A stretch of DNA of 64,000 nt. It comes from Verrucomicrobiales bacterium. Its GTDB lineage: Bacteria; Verrucomicrobiota; Verrucomicrobiae; Limisphaerales; UBA1100. This document shows, piece after piece, positions 36,005 through 44,669 of the stretch. Positions within the stretch are counted from its first letter, which is position 1, and each line of letters begins with the position of its first letter. The stretch is from positions 1 through 64,000 of the forward strand of contig PBLV01000068.1 of NCBI GenBank assembly GCA_002721895.1, written 5' to 3'. The notes beneath the pieces were generated by a model, which saw only the letters and a list, made by a program, of their open reading frames with translations, did not search any database and was not told where the DNA came from. The translations under genes were made by a program, and so were the position numbers.

Positions 36005-37474
36005 ATGAAACGATTTGCGTTTTCCTCCTTGGGCCGGCTGTGGCTGGCGTTGGTGCTGGCGGTACCGTTCCTTTCCCGCGCGGAAGATAAGCCCAACATC
36101 CTGTTTATTTTTGCTGATGACCAATGCTACGAGACCATCGGCGCACTGGGTTACACGGACATTGATACGCCCAATCTCGATCGCCTGGTGAAGGGCGGCA
36201 CCTCGTTCACACGCGCTTACAACATGGGCTCATGGAGCGGCGCGGTGTGTGTGGCCAGTCGGCACATGCTGATCACTGGGCGGTTCATTTGGCGGGCGCA
36301 GGAAGCTTCAAATCTGTTTAGTGGCCGGGCTAACGGGGAAAAACTCGCCGCGCGGAAAAAGGAATTCGACGGGCTTTGGCCGCAAGTGTTGAAGCGGCAG
36401 GGGTACCAGACTTTCATGACCGGCAAATGGCACATCCGCGCCAAGGCCGACGAGGCTTTCGAGGTGGCGCGCAATATCCGCCCGGGCATGCCGAACCAAA
36501 CGCCGGCCGGTTACAATCGTCCGCTGCCGGGTAAGCCCGATCCGTGGAGCCCGTTTGATCCGAAGTTCGAGGGCTTCTGGAAAGGCGGCCGTCACTGGAG
36601 CAATATCGTGGCGGACGACGCCATCGATTACCTGAGCATGGCCAAAAAGGACAAGCGCCCCTTCTTCATGTACGTGGCGTTCAACGCCCCGCATGATCCG
36701 CGGCAGGCGCCCAAGGAATACATCGACAAGTATCCACTCAAGCGCATCAATCTGCCGGAAAATTATCTGCCGATGTATCCTTACAAGGATCAGATCGGCA
36801 ATCCACACCGCCTGCGCGACGAGAATCTGGCGCCCATGCCGCGCACGGAGCATGCCGTGAAGGTGCATCGGCAGGAGTACTACGCGATCATTGAGCACAT
36901 GGACACGCAGATTGGGCGCATCCTTGATGCACTGGAGAAGAGCGGTCAGTCCAAGAATACCTACATATTCTTTAGTGCTGACCACGGCTTGGCAGTGGGC
37001 CGTCACGGCCTCTTTGGTAAACAAAACATGTACGAGCACAGCACGCGCGTACCGTTCATTGTCATGGGGCCGGGCATCAAGGCCGGAGCCAAAAATGATG
37101 CTCCGATGTATCTTCAGGACGTGCACCCCACCACGCTTGAGCTGGCCGGGGTGAAGCCCGCGGACAAGGTGGAGTTCAAAAGCCTGTTGCCTGTTCTGAA
37201 GGGCAAGACTGATCGGCACGCCTATGACGCCATCCACGGCGCTTACCTTGGCCTGCAGCGCAGTGTCACGGTTGATGGCTGGAAACTGATCGTGTACCCG
37301 CAAATTTCCAAGGCGCGCCTCTACAACATCGAAGCGGATCCATTCGAAAACAAGGACCTCGCCGTGGACGCCAAGCAATCGGCGCGCGTGAAGCAACTCT
37401 TTGCCCGCCTGCTTAGGCAGCAAAAGGAGATGGGCGACAAGGTGGATTTGAAAGCGGCCTTTCCAAAACTGTGA
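36005..37474 (+). CDS. Sulfatase with variant CVASR active-site motif
   Basis: A 489-residue exported sulfatase (signal MKRFAFSSLGRLWLALVLAV). 'KPNILFIFADDQCYETIGAL' starts the fold; the formylglycine motif reads CVASRHMLITGR instead of CxPSR; 'MTGKWHI', 'NAPHDPRQAPKEY', 'FSADHGLAVGRHGL' follow. The Pro-to-Ala change is seen in some sulfatases and is compatible with maturation, but activity cannot be assumed. Similar in layout to choline-sulfatase/iduronate-2-sulfatase-like groups. Its stop overlaps the VOC gene start (GTGA). Confidence 0.93.
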   Translation: MKRFAFSSLGRLWLALVLAVPFLSRAEDKPNILFIFADDQCYETIGALGYTDIDTPNLDRLVKGGTSFTRAYNMGSWSGAVCVASRHMLITGRFIWRAQEASNLFSGRANGEKLAARKKEFDGLWPQVLKRQGYQTFMTGKWHIRAKADEAFEVARNIRPGMPNQTPAGYNRPLPGKPDPWSPFDPKFEGFWKGGRHWSNIVADDAIDYLSMAKKDKRPFFMYVAFNAPHDPRQAPKEYIDKYPLKRINLPENYLPMYPYKDQIGNPHRLRDENLAPMPRTEHAVKVHRQEYYAIIEHMDTQIGRILDALEKSGQSKNTYIFFSADHGLAVGRHGLFGKQNMYEHSTRVPFIVMGPGIKAGAKNDAPMYLQDVHPTTLELAGVKPADKVEFKSLLPVLKGKTDRHAYDAIHGAYLGLQRSVTVDGWKLIVYPQISKARLYNIEADPFENKDLAVDAKQSARVKQLFARLLRQQKEMGDKVDLKAAFPKL

Positions 37475-37967
37475 GCTCCGGCGGCCCATTTGAGGCGCGC
37501 ATCAGCATCATCACGCTGGGTGTGGCAGACATGGCGCGGGCGATCGCCTTTTACCGCGATGGCCTCGGATTTCCCACCAACATCACCGATGCCACTGCCG
37601 AATGGGCCATCTTCCGCACCGTCGGCACGCGCTTTGCCATTTACCCAAGGACCTGTTGGCCGAGGACATAGCTGCTGATCATCCCAAGACCGGCACGGGT
37701 TTTGGTGGCATTACCTTGGCGCACAATGTCCGCAGCGAGGCAGAGGTTGCCGAGGCGTTGGAATTTGCCGTTGCCGCCGGCGCCACTCTCCTGAAAGTTG
37801 CTCAGCCCGCCGAATGGGGCGGGTATAGCGGATATTTTGCCGATCCCGACGGTTACCCTTGGGAGATGGCGTTCAATCGCAATAACACATTTGATGAAGT
37901 TGGCACCATCTGGGGAGGTTCGTTGGGGAAAATGCCGGGGGTAGCTGTTGGTTCAACATTGCCCTGA
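37471..37967 (+). pseudogene. VOC (glyoxalase-fold) protein interrupted by a frameshift
   Basis: Two adjoining frames encode the halves of one VOC-family protein: 'ARISIITLGVADMARAIAFY' to 'GTRFAIYP' in the first, and 'KDLLAEDIAADHPKTGTGFG' to 'WGGYSGYFADPDGYPWEMAF' in the second. One C appears to be missing in the run CCC at 37644-37646: adding one base gives an uninterrupted protein of about 165 residues. This is either a recent inactivating mutation or a homopolymer sequencing error. The start is a GTG overlapping the sulfatase stop. VOC proteins of this kind are dioxygenase- or glyoxalase-like. Confidence 0.85.
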
Positions 37968-37997
37968 GTTGTTGATTTGCGCACACTCGCGCGCTTT

Positions 37998-40655
37998 ATG
38001 GCAAATTTGAGGCGGCAATATCCTTTTCATTTGATCGAGGCGAAGTGGCAGGAGCACTGGGTCTCGGGGGAGACGTTTCGGGCGTTCAACCCGGGGGAGG
38101 CGGTGCCGGAGGGGCATCCGTTCGGGGTGCGGCATGCGGGGGTGCGGCCGGAGGCGCTGGCGAAGTATTATATTTTGGATATGTTTCCGTATCCATCGGG
38201 GGCAGGGCTGCATGTGGGGCACCCGGAGGGTTACACGGCGACAGATATCACGGCGCGGTTCATGCGGATGCGGGGGCGGCATGTGCTGCACCCGATGGGG
38301 TGGGATGCGTTCGGGTTGCCGGCGGAGCAGTATGCAATCAAGACGGGGCAGCATCCGCGGGTCACGACGGAGGAGAATGTGGCCAATTTCCGGCGGCAGA
38401 TCCAGAGCTTGGGGTTTAGTTATGACTGGGGGCGGGAGGTGGACACGACGGACCCGGGGTACTTTAAATGGAGCCAGTGGATTTTCTTGCAGTTGTATAA
38501 TTCGTGGTTCAACCCGGTGTCAAACAAGGCGGAGTCGATTGACACTTTAAAGTATCCGGAGGGGATGGAGTCGGAGGCGGCGCGGCGTGAGTTTCGGGAC
38601 GGGAAGCGGCTGGCGTTTGTGTCGGATGCGCCGGTGAACTGGTGTCCGGAGCTGGGGACGGTGCTGGCGAATGAGGAGGTGGTGGACGGGAAGAGCGAGG
38701 TGGGGGGGCACCCGGTGGTGCGGCGGCCGATGCGGCAGTGGATGCTGCGGATCACGGCGTACGCGCAGCGGTTGCTGGATGACCTGGAGACGATCGACTG
38801 GAGTGATTCGCTCAAGGAGATGCAGCGGAACTGGATCGGGCGAAGCGAGGGGGCGGAGGTGGAGTTCGGGGTGCGGAATGCGGAATGTGGAATCACGGTT
38901 TTTACGACGCGTCCGGATACGTTGTTTGGGGCGACGTACATGGTGTTGTCGCCGGAGCATGAATTGGTGGACCAACTCACCACCCAGGAACAGCGCGCGG
39001 CGGTGGAGGAGTATCGGGCGGCGGCGGCGCGGAAGAGTGACTTGGAGCGGACGGAACTGGCGAAGGAGAAGGCGGGGGTGTTCATCGGGGCGCACGCGGT
39101 GAACCCGGTAAATGATGAGGAGATTCCGATCTGGATCGCGGACTATGTGTTGGCGAGTTACGGGACGGGGGCGATCATGGCGGTGCCGGGGCACGATGAG
39201 CGGGACTTGGAGTTTGCGCGGAAGTTCGACTTGGAGGTGCGGGCGGTGGTGAAGGCGCCGGAGGGAGTGGAGTCGGTGGGGTTTGTCGGGGAAGGGGAGA
39301 GCATGAACTCGGGTTTCCTGAGTGGGCTGCCGACGGCGGAGGCGAAGGCGCGGATCATCGACTGGCTGGAGGAGAAGGGGTGCGGAGAGCGGATGATCAA
39401 CTTCAAGTTGCGCGACTGGTTGTTCAGCCGGCAGCGGTACTGGGGGGAGCCGTTCCCGATCGTGTGGCGCGACGGGCATCATGAGGCGCTGCCGGAAAAC
39501 GAGCTGCCCGTGCTGCCGCCGGAGCTGGATGACTACAAGCCCACGACGGAGGGCGACCCACCGCTGGCCCGCGCGCAGGACTGGGTGAACCTGCCCAACG
39601 GCGCCACGCGCGAGACGAACACCATGCCGCAATGGGCGGGGAGTTGCTGGTATTACCTGCGGTACCTGGACGCGCGGAACGAGGAGCGGTTTGTGGGCAA
39701 GGATGCGGAGCGCTATTGGATGGACGACGATGGCGTGGACCTTTACGTGGGCGGGACGGAGCATGCGGTGTTGCATTTGTTGTACGCGCGATTTTGGCAC
39801 AAGGTGTTGTTTGACCTCGGGCACGTGTCGACGGCAGAGCCGTTTTACAAACTGGTGAACCAGGGGATCATCCTGGGCGAGGACGGACAAAAGATGAGCA
39901 AGAGCCGTGGCAACGTAATCAACCCGGACGTGGTGCTGGCGGATTACGGCGCGGACGCGTTCCGGCTGTACGAGATGTTCATGGGACCGCTGGAGATGAT
40001 GAAGCCGTGGAACATGGAAGGCGTGGCGGGAGTATACCGGTTCCTCGGGCGCGTGTGGCGGCTGTTCGTGGACGAGGCGAGTTTCACGGAACTGGAGCAG
40101 GCGCAGGTGACGGATGGAGGCAAAGGGGCGGCGCTGCTGGATTCGATCAAGATCGATGCGTCCATCAATGACGAGGAACCGACAGCCCAACAGCAGAAGG
40201 CGCTGCACGCGTGCATCAAGAAAGTGACGGAAGACCTAGAGGGAATGCGCTACAACACGGCAATCTCCGCGCTGATGATTTTCGTGAACGAAGCCTCCGG
40301 CTGGGAGACGAAGCCGCGCGAGACACTGCGGACCTTTCTGCTGCTGCTGAATCCCTTCGCGCCGCACTTGGCGGAGGAATTGGCAAGCCGGCTGGGCGAC
40401 GTTCCCGGTGGCACGCTGGCCTACGCGGAGTGGCCGGAGTACGACGAGGCGTTTTTAGTTGAGGAGAGCATTGAGTTTCCCGTGCAGGTGAACGGCAAAT
40501 TGCGTGGACATATCACAATTTCACCGGATGCCTCCCGGGAGGAGATCGAAAAACTTGCCTTGGCCAACGGAAAAATTCAGCAGTTTCTCGAGGGAAAAGA
40601 GCTAAAGAAAGTCATTATTGTGCCGAATAGATTGGTAAATATTGCGGCCAAATAG
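37998..40655 (+). CDS. leuS: Leucyl-tRNA synthetase
   Basis: An 885-residue class I synthetase that charges tRNA-Leu. The HIGH motif is in '[19 protein letters not shown]', the CP1 editing domain in '[11 protein letters not shown]...[12 protein letters not shown]', and KMSKS in '[16 protein letters not shown]' near residue 640. The ATG at 37998 ([20 protein letters not shown]) is preferred over an upstream TTG. The first half is unusually G-rich with GGG and CGG codons; codon use becomes C-ending after about 39.5 kb. A three-unit 7-base repeat lies inside the editing domain region. Confidence 0.98.
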   Translation: MANLRRQYPFHLIEAKWQEHWVSGETFRAFNPGEAVPEGHPFGVRHAGVRPEALAKYYILDMFPYPSGAGLHVGHPEGYTATDITARFMRMRGRHVLHPMGWDAFGLPAEQYAIKTGQHPRVTTEENVANFRRQIQSLGFSYDWGREVDTTDPGYFKWSQWIFLQLYNSWFNPVSNKAESIDTLKYPEGMESEAARREFRDGKRLAFVSDAPVNWCPELGTVLANEEVVDGKSEVGGHPVVRRPMRQWMLRITAYAQRLLDDLETIDWSDSLKEMQRNWIGRSEGAEVEFGVRNAECGITVFTTRPDTLFGATYMVLSPEHELVDQLTTQEQRAAVEEYRAAAARKSDLERTELAKEKAGVFIGAHAVNPVNDEEIPIWIADYVLASYGTGAIMAVPGHDERDLEFARKFDLEVRAVVKAPEGVESVGFVGEGESMNSGFLSGLPTAEAKARIIDWLEEKGCGERMINFKLRDWLFSRQRYWGEPFPIVWRDGHHEALPENELPVLPPELDDYKPTTEGDPPLARAQDWVNLPNGATRETNTMPQWAGSCWYYLRYLDARNEERFVGKDAERYWMDDDGVDLYVGGTEHAVLHLLYARFWHKVLFDLGHVSTAEPFYKLVNQGIILGEDGQKMSKSRGNVINPDVVLADYGADAFRLYEMFMGPLEMMKPWNMEGVAGVYRFLGRVWRLFVDEASFTELEQAQVTDGGKGAALLDSIKIDASINDEEPTAQQQKALHACIKKVTEDLEGMRYNTAISALMIFVNEASGWETKPRETLRTFLLLLNPFAPHLAEELASRLGDVPGGTLAYAEWPEYDEAFLVEESIEFPVQVNGKLRGHITISPDASREEIEKLALANGKIQQFLEGKELKKVIIVPNRLVNIAAK
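38872..38892 (+). repeat. Three tandem 7-base units inside leuS
   Basis: TGCGGAA, TGCGGAA, TGTGGAA lie end to end, coding for part of 'GVRNAECGI'. The unit resembles short tandem GAATGCG-type repeats scattered in some Verrucomicrobia genomes (recalled, not searched). The 21 bases leave the reading frame unchanged. Confidence 0.5.
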
Positions 40656-40675
40656 CTTTTCTGCTAGGTTGGCCC

Positions 40676-40825
40676 GTGAAGTCCCTCACCACGCAGGAAC
40701 AGGCTGCGCTGGCTCTTGTTATGTGCCTGCTCCTGTTGGGGATGGGAATCAAGGCTTGGAGGACGGCGCGGTTGCCGTCACCAGACCAGCCGGCTGGGCA
40801 GAAGCCGGAAGTGGCACAGGAATAA
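40676..40825 (+). CDS. Small single-pass membrane protein
   Basis: A 49-residue ORF with GTG start: a short polar N-terminus (KSLTTQEQAALAL), one hydrophobic segment (ALALVMCLLLLGMGI), a basic flank (KAWRTAR) and a Pro-rich polar tail. The stop lies 2 bases before the Minf_1886 gene, so the two are likely co-transcribed downstream of leuS. No family recognised; the start resembles the membrane anchor of ComEA-like proteins without the DNA-binding domain. Confidence 0.45.
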   Translation: MKSLTTQEQAALALVMCLLLLGMGIKAWRTARLPSPDQPAGQKPEVAQE

Positions 40826-40826
40826 C

Positions 40827-41318
40827 ATGCAAGGCCAGAGTTTTGACGAGGTGCTCGACGCGATCCTCGCGGAAGATCCGCGCTATGATCGCGACGCGTA
40901 TCATTTTGTGCGCGAGGGCCTCGACTACACGCAGCAACAAATCCTCAAGCAGGAGACGGAAGGCAAGCTCCGCCATGTGAGCGGGCAGGAGCTTCTGGGA
41001 GGTCTGCGAGCTTATGCCTTGGATCAGTTTGGGCCGATGACCCTGACGGTGCTGACGGAGTGGGGCGTGTGGCGGTGCGAGGATTTTGGCGAGATGGTTT
41101 TCAACATGGTGGAACATGAGCTCTTGGCCCGCACGGATGAGGACAGCCGTGATGATTTCAAGGACGGTTATGATTTTCTGGAAGCTTTCCGCAAGCCTTT
41201 CCTGCCTTCAGCAAAACCGGCCAGGCCGATCACGGCGTTGAATCGTCGCGGTTTGCGCCCCGCTTCTCTGAAAGCCCGTCATTCTTCCAAACCCAAGAGT
41301 GACCAGCCGCAAGGCTGA
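40827..41318 (+). CDS. Minf_1886 family protein
   Basis: A 163-residue cytosolic protein. 'DEVLDAILAEDPRYDRDAYH' followed by 'FVREGLDYTQQQI', then 'RHVSGQELLGGLRAYALDQF' and 'LTVLTEWGVWRCEDFGEMVF' are the family signature named after Methylacidiphilum infernorum, a lineage marker for PVC bacteria. The tail from about residue 125 is basic and low in complexity. Function unknown. Start at 40827 is 1 base after the small membrane protein's stop. Confidence 0.9.
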   Translation: MQGQSFDEVLDAILAEDPRYDRDAYHFVREGLDYTQQQILKQETEGKLRHVSGQELLGGLRAYALDQFGPMTLTVLTEWGVWRCEDFGEMVFNMVEHELLARTDEDSRDDFKDGYDFLEAFRKPFLPSAKPARPITALNRRGLRPASLKARHSSKPKSDQPQG

Positions 41319-41337
41319 TAGTAGCACTCTGGGGGGA

Positions 41338-42612
41338 TCAACCGTTTTTCAATTTTCGGGAGAGGTGTATCAGGGCGCGAATTCCCGCGCATAAGAGAAT
41401 GAATCCAATGGCGCCCGGGAGTTCCTGGCCACTGGGTTGAAGTCCCGTGGGGAGATATTGGAACCAAGGGAGCTGGACGAGGGGATGGTTGAGCCAGGCA
41501 CGGCCGGCTTCGTGGTAATTCAGGAATTCAGCAAAGTAGACCTGAAGCTGGAATGCGGCCCAAAGCCAAAAAATGGCAAAGCCGCCCAAGGCGCGGCCAA
41601 GTTTGGTGCCAAACCACTTGGCCAGCCGGCGCCAGCGAGATTGGAGGATGGGAGGGGTGTCGGTGAGAAGTTCCAGCCTGTCCAACGCGGATTGCTCGGC
41701 GGGGGAAAGTTTTTCGGGGTCTACTTGCTTTTCGCGCAAGGCCCTCAAAAGGCCGGCAGCATAAATGCGGGCTGCCAGGCACCGGACTAGGATGTAGGCG
41801 GGCAGCCCCACAACGGCAGTCCAGAAGAAGTATGAGTTCATGAATCCCTTGGGATCCTTGGCGACCAGTTCTTCCAAAGCGGTAAATCCATGGCCATAGA
41901 GAAACATGGGGGCGGTCTTGAGGACGTTCAAGGGTACGGCTAGTAGCACATAGGCAATGGCCAGACCGAGGCAGGCTGCCCATTGCTCGCGGGCGACGCG
42001 CCAGACGAGGCGGAAATCATAAAAAGTTCGCCATTGGCCGGTGACCGCTTGACGGGCTTGGGCGAGAGGGACGTAAAACATGGCTGTTACAAAGGCAAGA
42101 AAGCCGACGGAGGAGATGGTGACGCCGACATAGAATTGCTCGTAGCCTTTGTGAAAGGACATATTCCAGCCGTAGTCCCAGCCAAACCACATGAGAGTGC
42201 CCGAGGGAAGAATGAGGGCGGAGGTGTTAAAAATACCTTGGAGGCCAAGCCAAAAATTGCGGCGGAGGGATTCGGTGAGGCCGGTGAAGACACGCCAGGG
42301 GCTGGGGCCTTCGCGGCGCAGGTTGGCCAAAAAATTTTGGCGAAGGAACCAGTTGGGCCAGTGGAGGTGAGGGCGGGTTTCCAGATGTGTGTCGAGGAAG
42401 CCCGGGAAAGTTGTGCCTTTTTCCTTTATCAGACTTCGCTTCCACCAGACCGCTAAAGCGTTACGTTGCATGAGGCGCTGGGTCCAGCCAATGGCAATCA
42501 TGGCGCCAAGGATGGACTTGGTGAAGGCCATGCCCAAGAGGAGCTTGATGGGTGCCATGATGAGGCGCTTCCAGCGGGGCAGGGCGGCGGGGTCTTGAGG
42601 GGAAATGCTCAC
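41338..42612 (-). CDS. Multi-pass membrane protein of unknown function
   Basis: A 424-residue protein starting at GTG in a GTGA overlap with the alkaline-phosphatase-fold gene. Several hydrophobic segments are visible ('LLLGMAFTKSILGAMIAIGW', 'FYVGVTISSVGFLAFVTAMF', 'CLGLAIAYVLLAVPLNVL', 'YFFWTAVVGLPAYILVRCLA', 'IGFILLCAGIRALIHL'), with a cytoplasmic or periplasmic loop rich in charged residues near 290-330. No recognised domain. An ATG at 42558 is a possible later start. The tight coupling suggests that the two products work together. Confidence 0.78.
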   Translation of the reverse strand: MSISPQDPAALPRWKRLIMAPIKLLLGMAFTKSILGAMIAIGWTQRLMQRNALAVWWKRSLIKEKGTTFPGFLDTHLETRPHLHWPNWFLRQNFLANLRREGPSPWRVFTGLTESLRRNFWLGLQGIFNTSALILPSGTLMWFGWDYGWNMSFHKGYEQFYVGVTISSVGFLAFVTAMFYVPLAQARQAVTGQWRTFYDFRLVWRVAREQWAACLGLAIAYVLLAVPLNVLKTAPMFLYGHGFTALEELVAKDPKGFMNSYFFWTAVVGLPAYILVRCLAARIYAAGLLRALREKQVDPEKLSPAEQSALDRLELLTDTPPILQSRWRRLAKWFGTKLGRALGGFAIFWLWAAFQLQVYFAEFLNYHEAGRAWLNHPLVQLPWFQYLPTGLQPSGQELPGAIGFILLCAGIRALIHLSRKLKNG

Positions 42613-43787
42613 GCAAAGGCCTGCTGAAGGGGGTCGGCGGCTCGGTTGGTGGTGAAGCCCATGTGGCCGCCGATGGTGGCGGCGATCTGCGCTTGGTCCA
42701 CCGGGGTGGAGATCCTTTTTCCCTTGGGAACGCCCTTGCCGAATATGAGGCAGAAGATTTCGTGCGAGGACCGGCTGTTGAAGTGGTGCTGGAAGGGGAC
42801 GTCCGCAAGCGGATTGTTGTCGCGTCCGCAATCGGGGACGATGACGAAAATGGTGTTGTCGCGATAGCCTTCGGTGGTGTCGGCGGTGGAGACAAGGCGG
42901 CGCAATCCTTGGTCCATGATGGAGATGGCGTTGTAGTAGTGGCTGCGGATGCCCCAGTGGACATAGTCGCAGTCGGTGTAGTTGACCATCATCAGGCGCG
43001 GACGCAACTGGGGATCGCGAATGGCGCGGACGGCGAGCTCGGTGAGGAGCCGGTCGCCGCGCGGGTTTTTAAAGCCGCTTTCTCCATAGTGATCGCGCCA
43101 GCGGGACCAGAATCCCTCCAGCTTGGGGTTGGCGGGCAGGGGTTGGCGTTGATCGATGGCGACGAGCTTATTGTATTCATTACGTATTTTTCTGAGCTGC
43201 TGGGGAGGCAGTGGTTTGCCATCGCGCTTTTTGCTGTCGAGCAACTGTGGGTAGAGAAAGCGCTTGAAGCGATAGAGGCTGAGGATTTGGCAGCGGTAAT
43301 TGATGCCATACTTCAGGTGGTTGCTGTAGGTGAGAAATTCTTCCTGTTTGCGGTCTTCGCTGTTGATAATGAGGGTTTCGTGGTCGGCAATGTCGTATTC
43401 CTTGCGGAGGTATTCAAAGACGGTCGGGGCATTGGGCACAAAGCGAAGGTCGAGCCCTTGGCCGCCGGCGTTGCCTAGCTTGTTGTAGCTGCCGGTCAGG
43501 ATATAGATCGTGCCCTGCCCATGTGAGGTGTCGACCTTCTGGTGGGGTTTGAGGGAGTCGATGAGCATGTTCTCAAAGAGGACCCCGCGGGGAGCAAGCG
43601 TTTTGCGCAGGTAAGGGGCGTAGGTTTTCTGTGGGTCGATGCTTTCCATTCGTCGGCATCCGCCGCCGAAGCGGACGATGACGACGTTGGGCTTGTCGTA
43701 GCCGCGGCGCTTGTTCTGGGCCAGAAGAGGGGTGGCGACCGCGCTGCCGGCCATGCCATGGATGAAAGTGCGTCGAGTGGAATTCAT
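42609..43787 (-). CDS. Alkaline-phosphatase-superfamily protein (Tat-exported)
   Basis: A 392-residue protein with a Tat-type signal (STRRTFIHGMAGSAVATPLL). The mature part has the alkaline phosphatase/sulfatase fold hallmarks: 'NVVIVRFGGGCRRMES' as first strand and metal loop, 'MMVNYTDCDYVHWGIRSHYY' and 'IFVIVPDCGRDNNPL' with late Asp and His ligands (HHFNSRSSHE). The usual nucleophile (Thr/Ser/formylglycine) could not be identified, so activity is uncertain. Related by layout to DUF1501. Coupled to a membrane protein gene downstream. Confidence 0.75.
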   Translation of the reverse strand: MNSTRRTFIHGMAGSAVATPLLAQNKRRGYDKPNVVIVRFGGGCRRMESIDPQKTYAPYLRKTLAPRGVLFENMLIDSLKPHQKVDTSHGQGTIYILTGSYNKLGNAGGQGLDLRFVPNAPTVFEYLRKEYDIADHETLIINSEDRKQEEFLTYSNHLKYGINYRCQILSLYRFKRFLYPQLLDSKKRDGKPLPPQQLRKIRNEYNKLVAIDQRQPLPANPKLEGFWSRWRDHYGESGFKNPRGDRLLTELAVRAIRDPQLRPRLMMVNYTDCDYVHWGIRSHYYNAISIMDQGLRRLVSTADTTEGYRDNTIFVIVPDCGRDNNPLADVPFQHHFNSRSSHEIFCLIFGKGVPKGKRISTPVDQAQIAATIGGHMGFTTNRAADPLQQAFA

Positions 43788-43836
43788 GGGCCGGTGCTGG
43801 CTCTCGCTGGGGCAAACTACTGCAAGAACAGGGGGT

Positions 43837-43873
43837 AGTCAAAGGGCCTTGGAGAGTTGAGGCTTTGACTTTT
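43837..43873 (+). promoter_or_regulatory. Hairpin upstream of miaE
   Basis: AGTCAAAG (43837-43844) pairs with CTTTGACT (43863-43870), extended by CC/GG, and TTTT overlaps the end. It lies in the short divergent gap 27 bases before miaE, so it may be an attenuator, or a terminator for transcripts entering the gap. Confidence 0.35.
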
Positions 43874-43899
43874 CACGGTGGTCTTCCCAATTTCCTCGG

Positions 43900-44472
43900 G
43901 TGCTGCTATGGCGCGAGAAAATCCCGGATAGCTGGCTGCCAAAGGTGTTGAACCATCTGGAGCTGGTGCTGGTGGATCATTGTCATTTGGAACGAAAGGC
44001 GGCGACGACGGCATTGAGCCTGATGAAATACCGGGAGTTGCAGACGCGGGCGCGAGAGTTGAACGGGATTGCGATGGAGGAGCTTTCGCATTTCGAGATG
44101 CTGCTGGGCCTGTTGGAACGACGGGGGGTGGCGCTGGGGCAACCTTGCTCAAGTCCTTGGATTCATGGATTGATGCAGGAGGTTCGGCGTGGCCGCAGGG
44201 AGCAGGTGATCGACCACTTGATTTGTGCGTCGCTGATTGAGGGGCGGAGTTGCGAAAAGTTCCAGTTGCTGGCGGAGGCTCTCCGGGGAGTGGATGATGA
44301 GGTGGCAGGCTTGTATGCCGGTCTGGTGGAATCCGAGGGTAATCACTACGCAGATTTTTGGCTGATGGCGTGCGACATTGACAATGAGGAAGCGCATGTG
44401 CGGTTGGACTATTTTTTGGAGAAAGACGCGGAGCTCATCCGCCAGCCACATGAGCTGCCGCTGTTGCATTGA
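43900..44472 (+). CDS. miaE: tRNA-(ms2io6A)-hydroxylase
   Basis: A 190-residue non-heme diiron protein that hydroxylates the 2-methylthio-N6-isopentenyl group on A37 of tRNAs reading UNN codons. Diiron-ligand pattern: 'VLVDHCHLERKAATTALS', 'AMEELSHFEMLLGLLERRG', 'LIEGRSCEKFQLLAEAL' and 'ESEGNHYADFW'. Length is normal for the family. Starts at GTG; no clear ribosome-binding site. Oxygen use by the enzyme fits an aerobic host. Neighbours the tRNA-Leu gene but on the other strand. Confidence 0.9.
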   Translation: MLLWREKIPDSWLPKVLNHLELVLVDHCHLERKAATTALSLMKYRELQTRARELNGIAMEELSHFEMLLGLLERRGVALGQPCSSPWIHGLMQEVRRGRREQVIDHLICASLIEGRSCEKFQLLAEALRGVDDEVAGLYAGLVESEGNHYADFWLMACDIDNEEAHVRLDYFLEKDAELIRQPHELPLLH

Positions 44473-44476
44473 AGAA

Positions 44477-44561
44477 TGGTGCGGTCAAGAGGACTCGAAC
44501 CTCCACCCCTTTCGGGACTACGACCTCAACGTAGCGCGTCTGCCAATTCCGCCATGACCGC
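44477..44561 (-). tRNA. tRNA-Leu (anticodon GAG)
   Basis: The minus strand folds as a class II tRNA: acceptor GCGGTCA pairs with TGACCGC, discriminator A and an encoded CCA follow (44477-44479). The anticodon stem CTACG/CGTAG encloses loop TTGAGGT with anticodon GAG, which reads CUC and CUU. A short variable arm hairpin (TCCCGAAAGGGG) and a T-loop GTTCGAGTC are present. Class II with this anticodon is leucine. Confidence 0.96.
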
Positions 44562-44669
44562 TGTGAGAAATCAGCTTGCGCAAAGGGCGTGGGGTGGGCA
44601 AGCGTATTTTGAAAGCGGCGCGGAGCTTTCGCCTTGGCGGTGGCGTGCCGGTGCATTTTAATCAAACCC

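Noticed and set aside
38547..40208. Long minus-strand ORF across leuS
   Set aside because: Its residues show no known family or signal; it is the antisense shadow of a G-rich gene with strong synthetase motifs on the plus strand.
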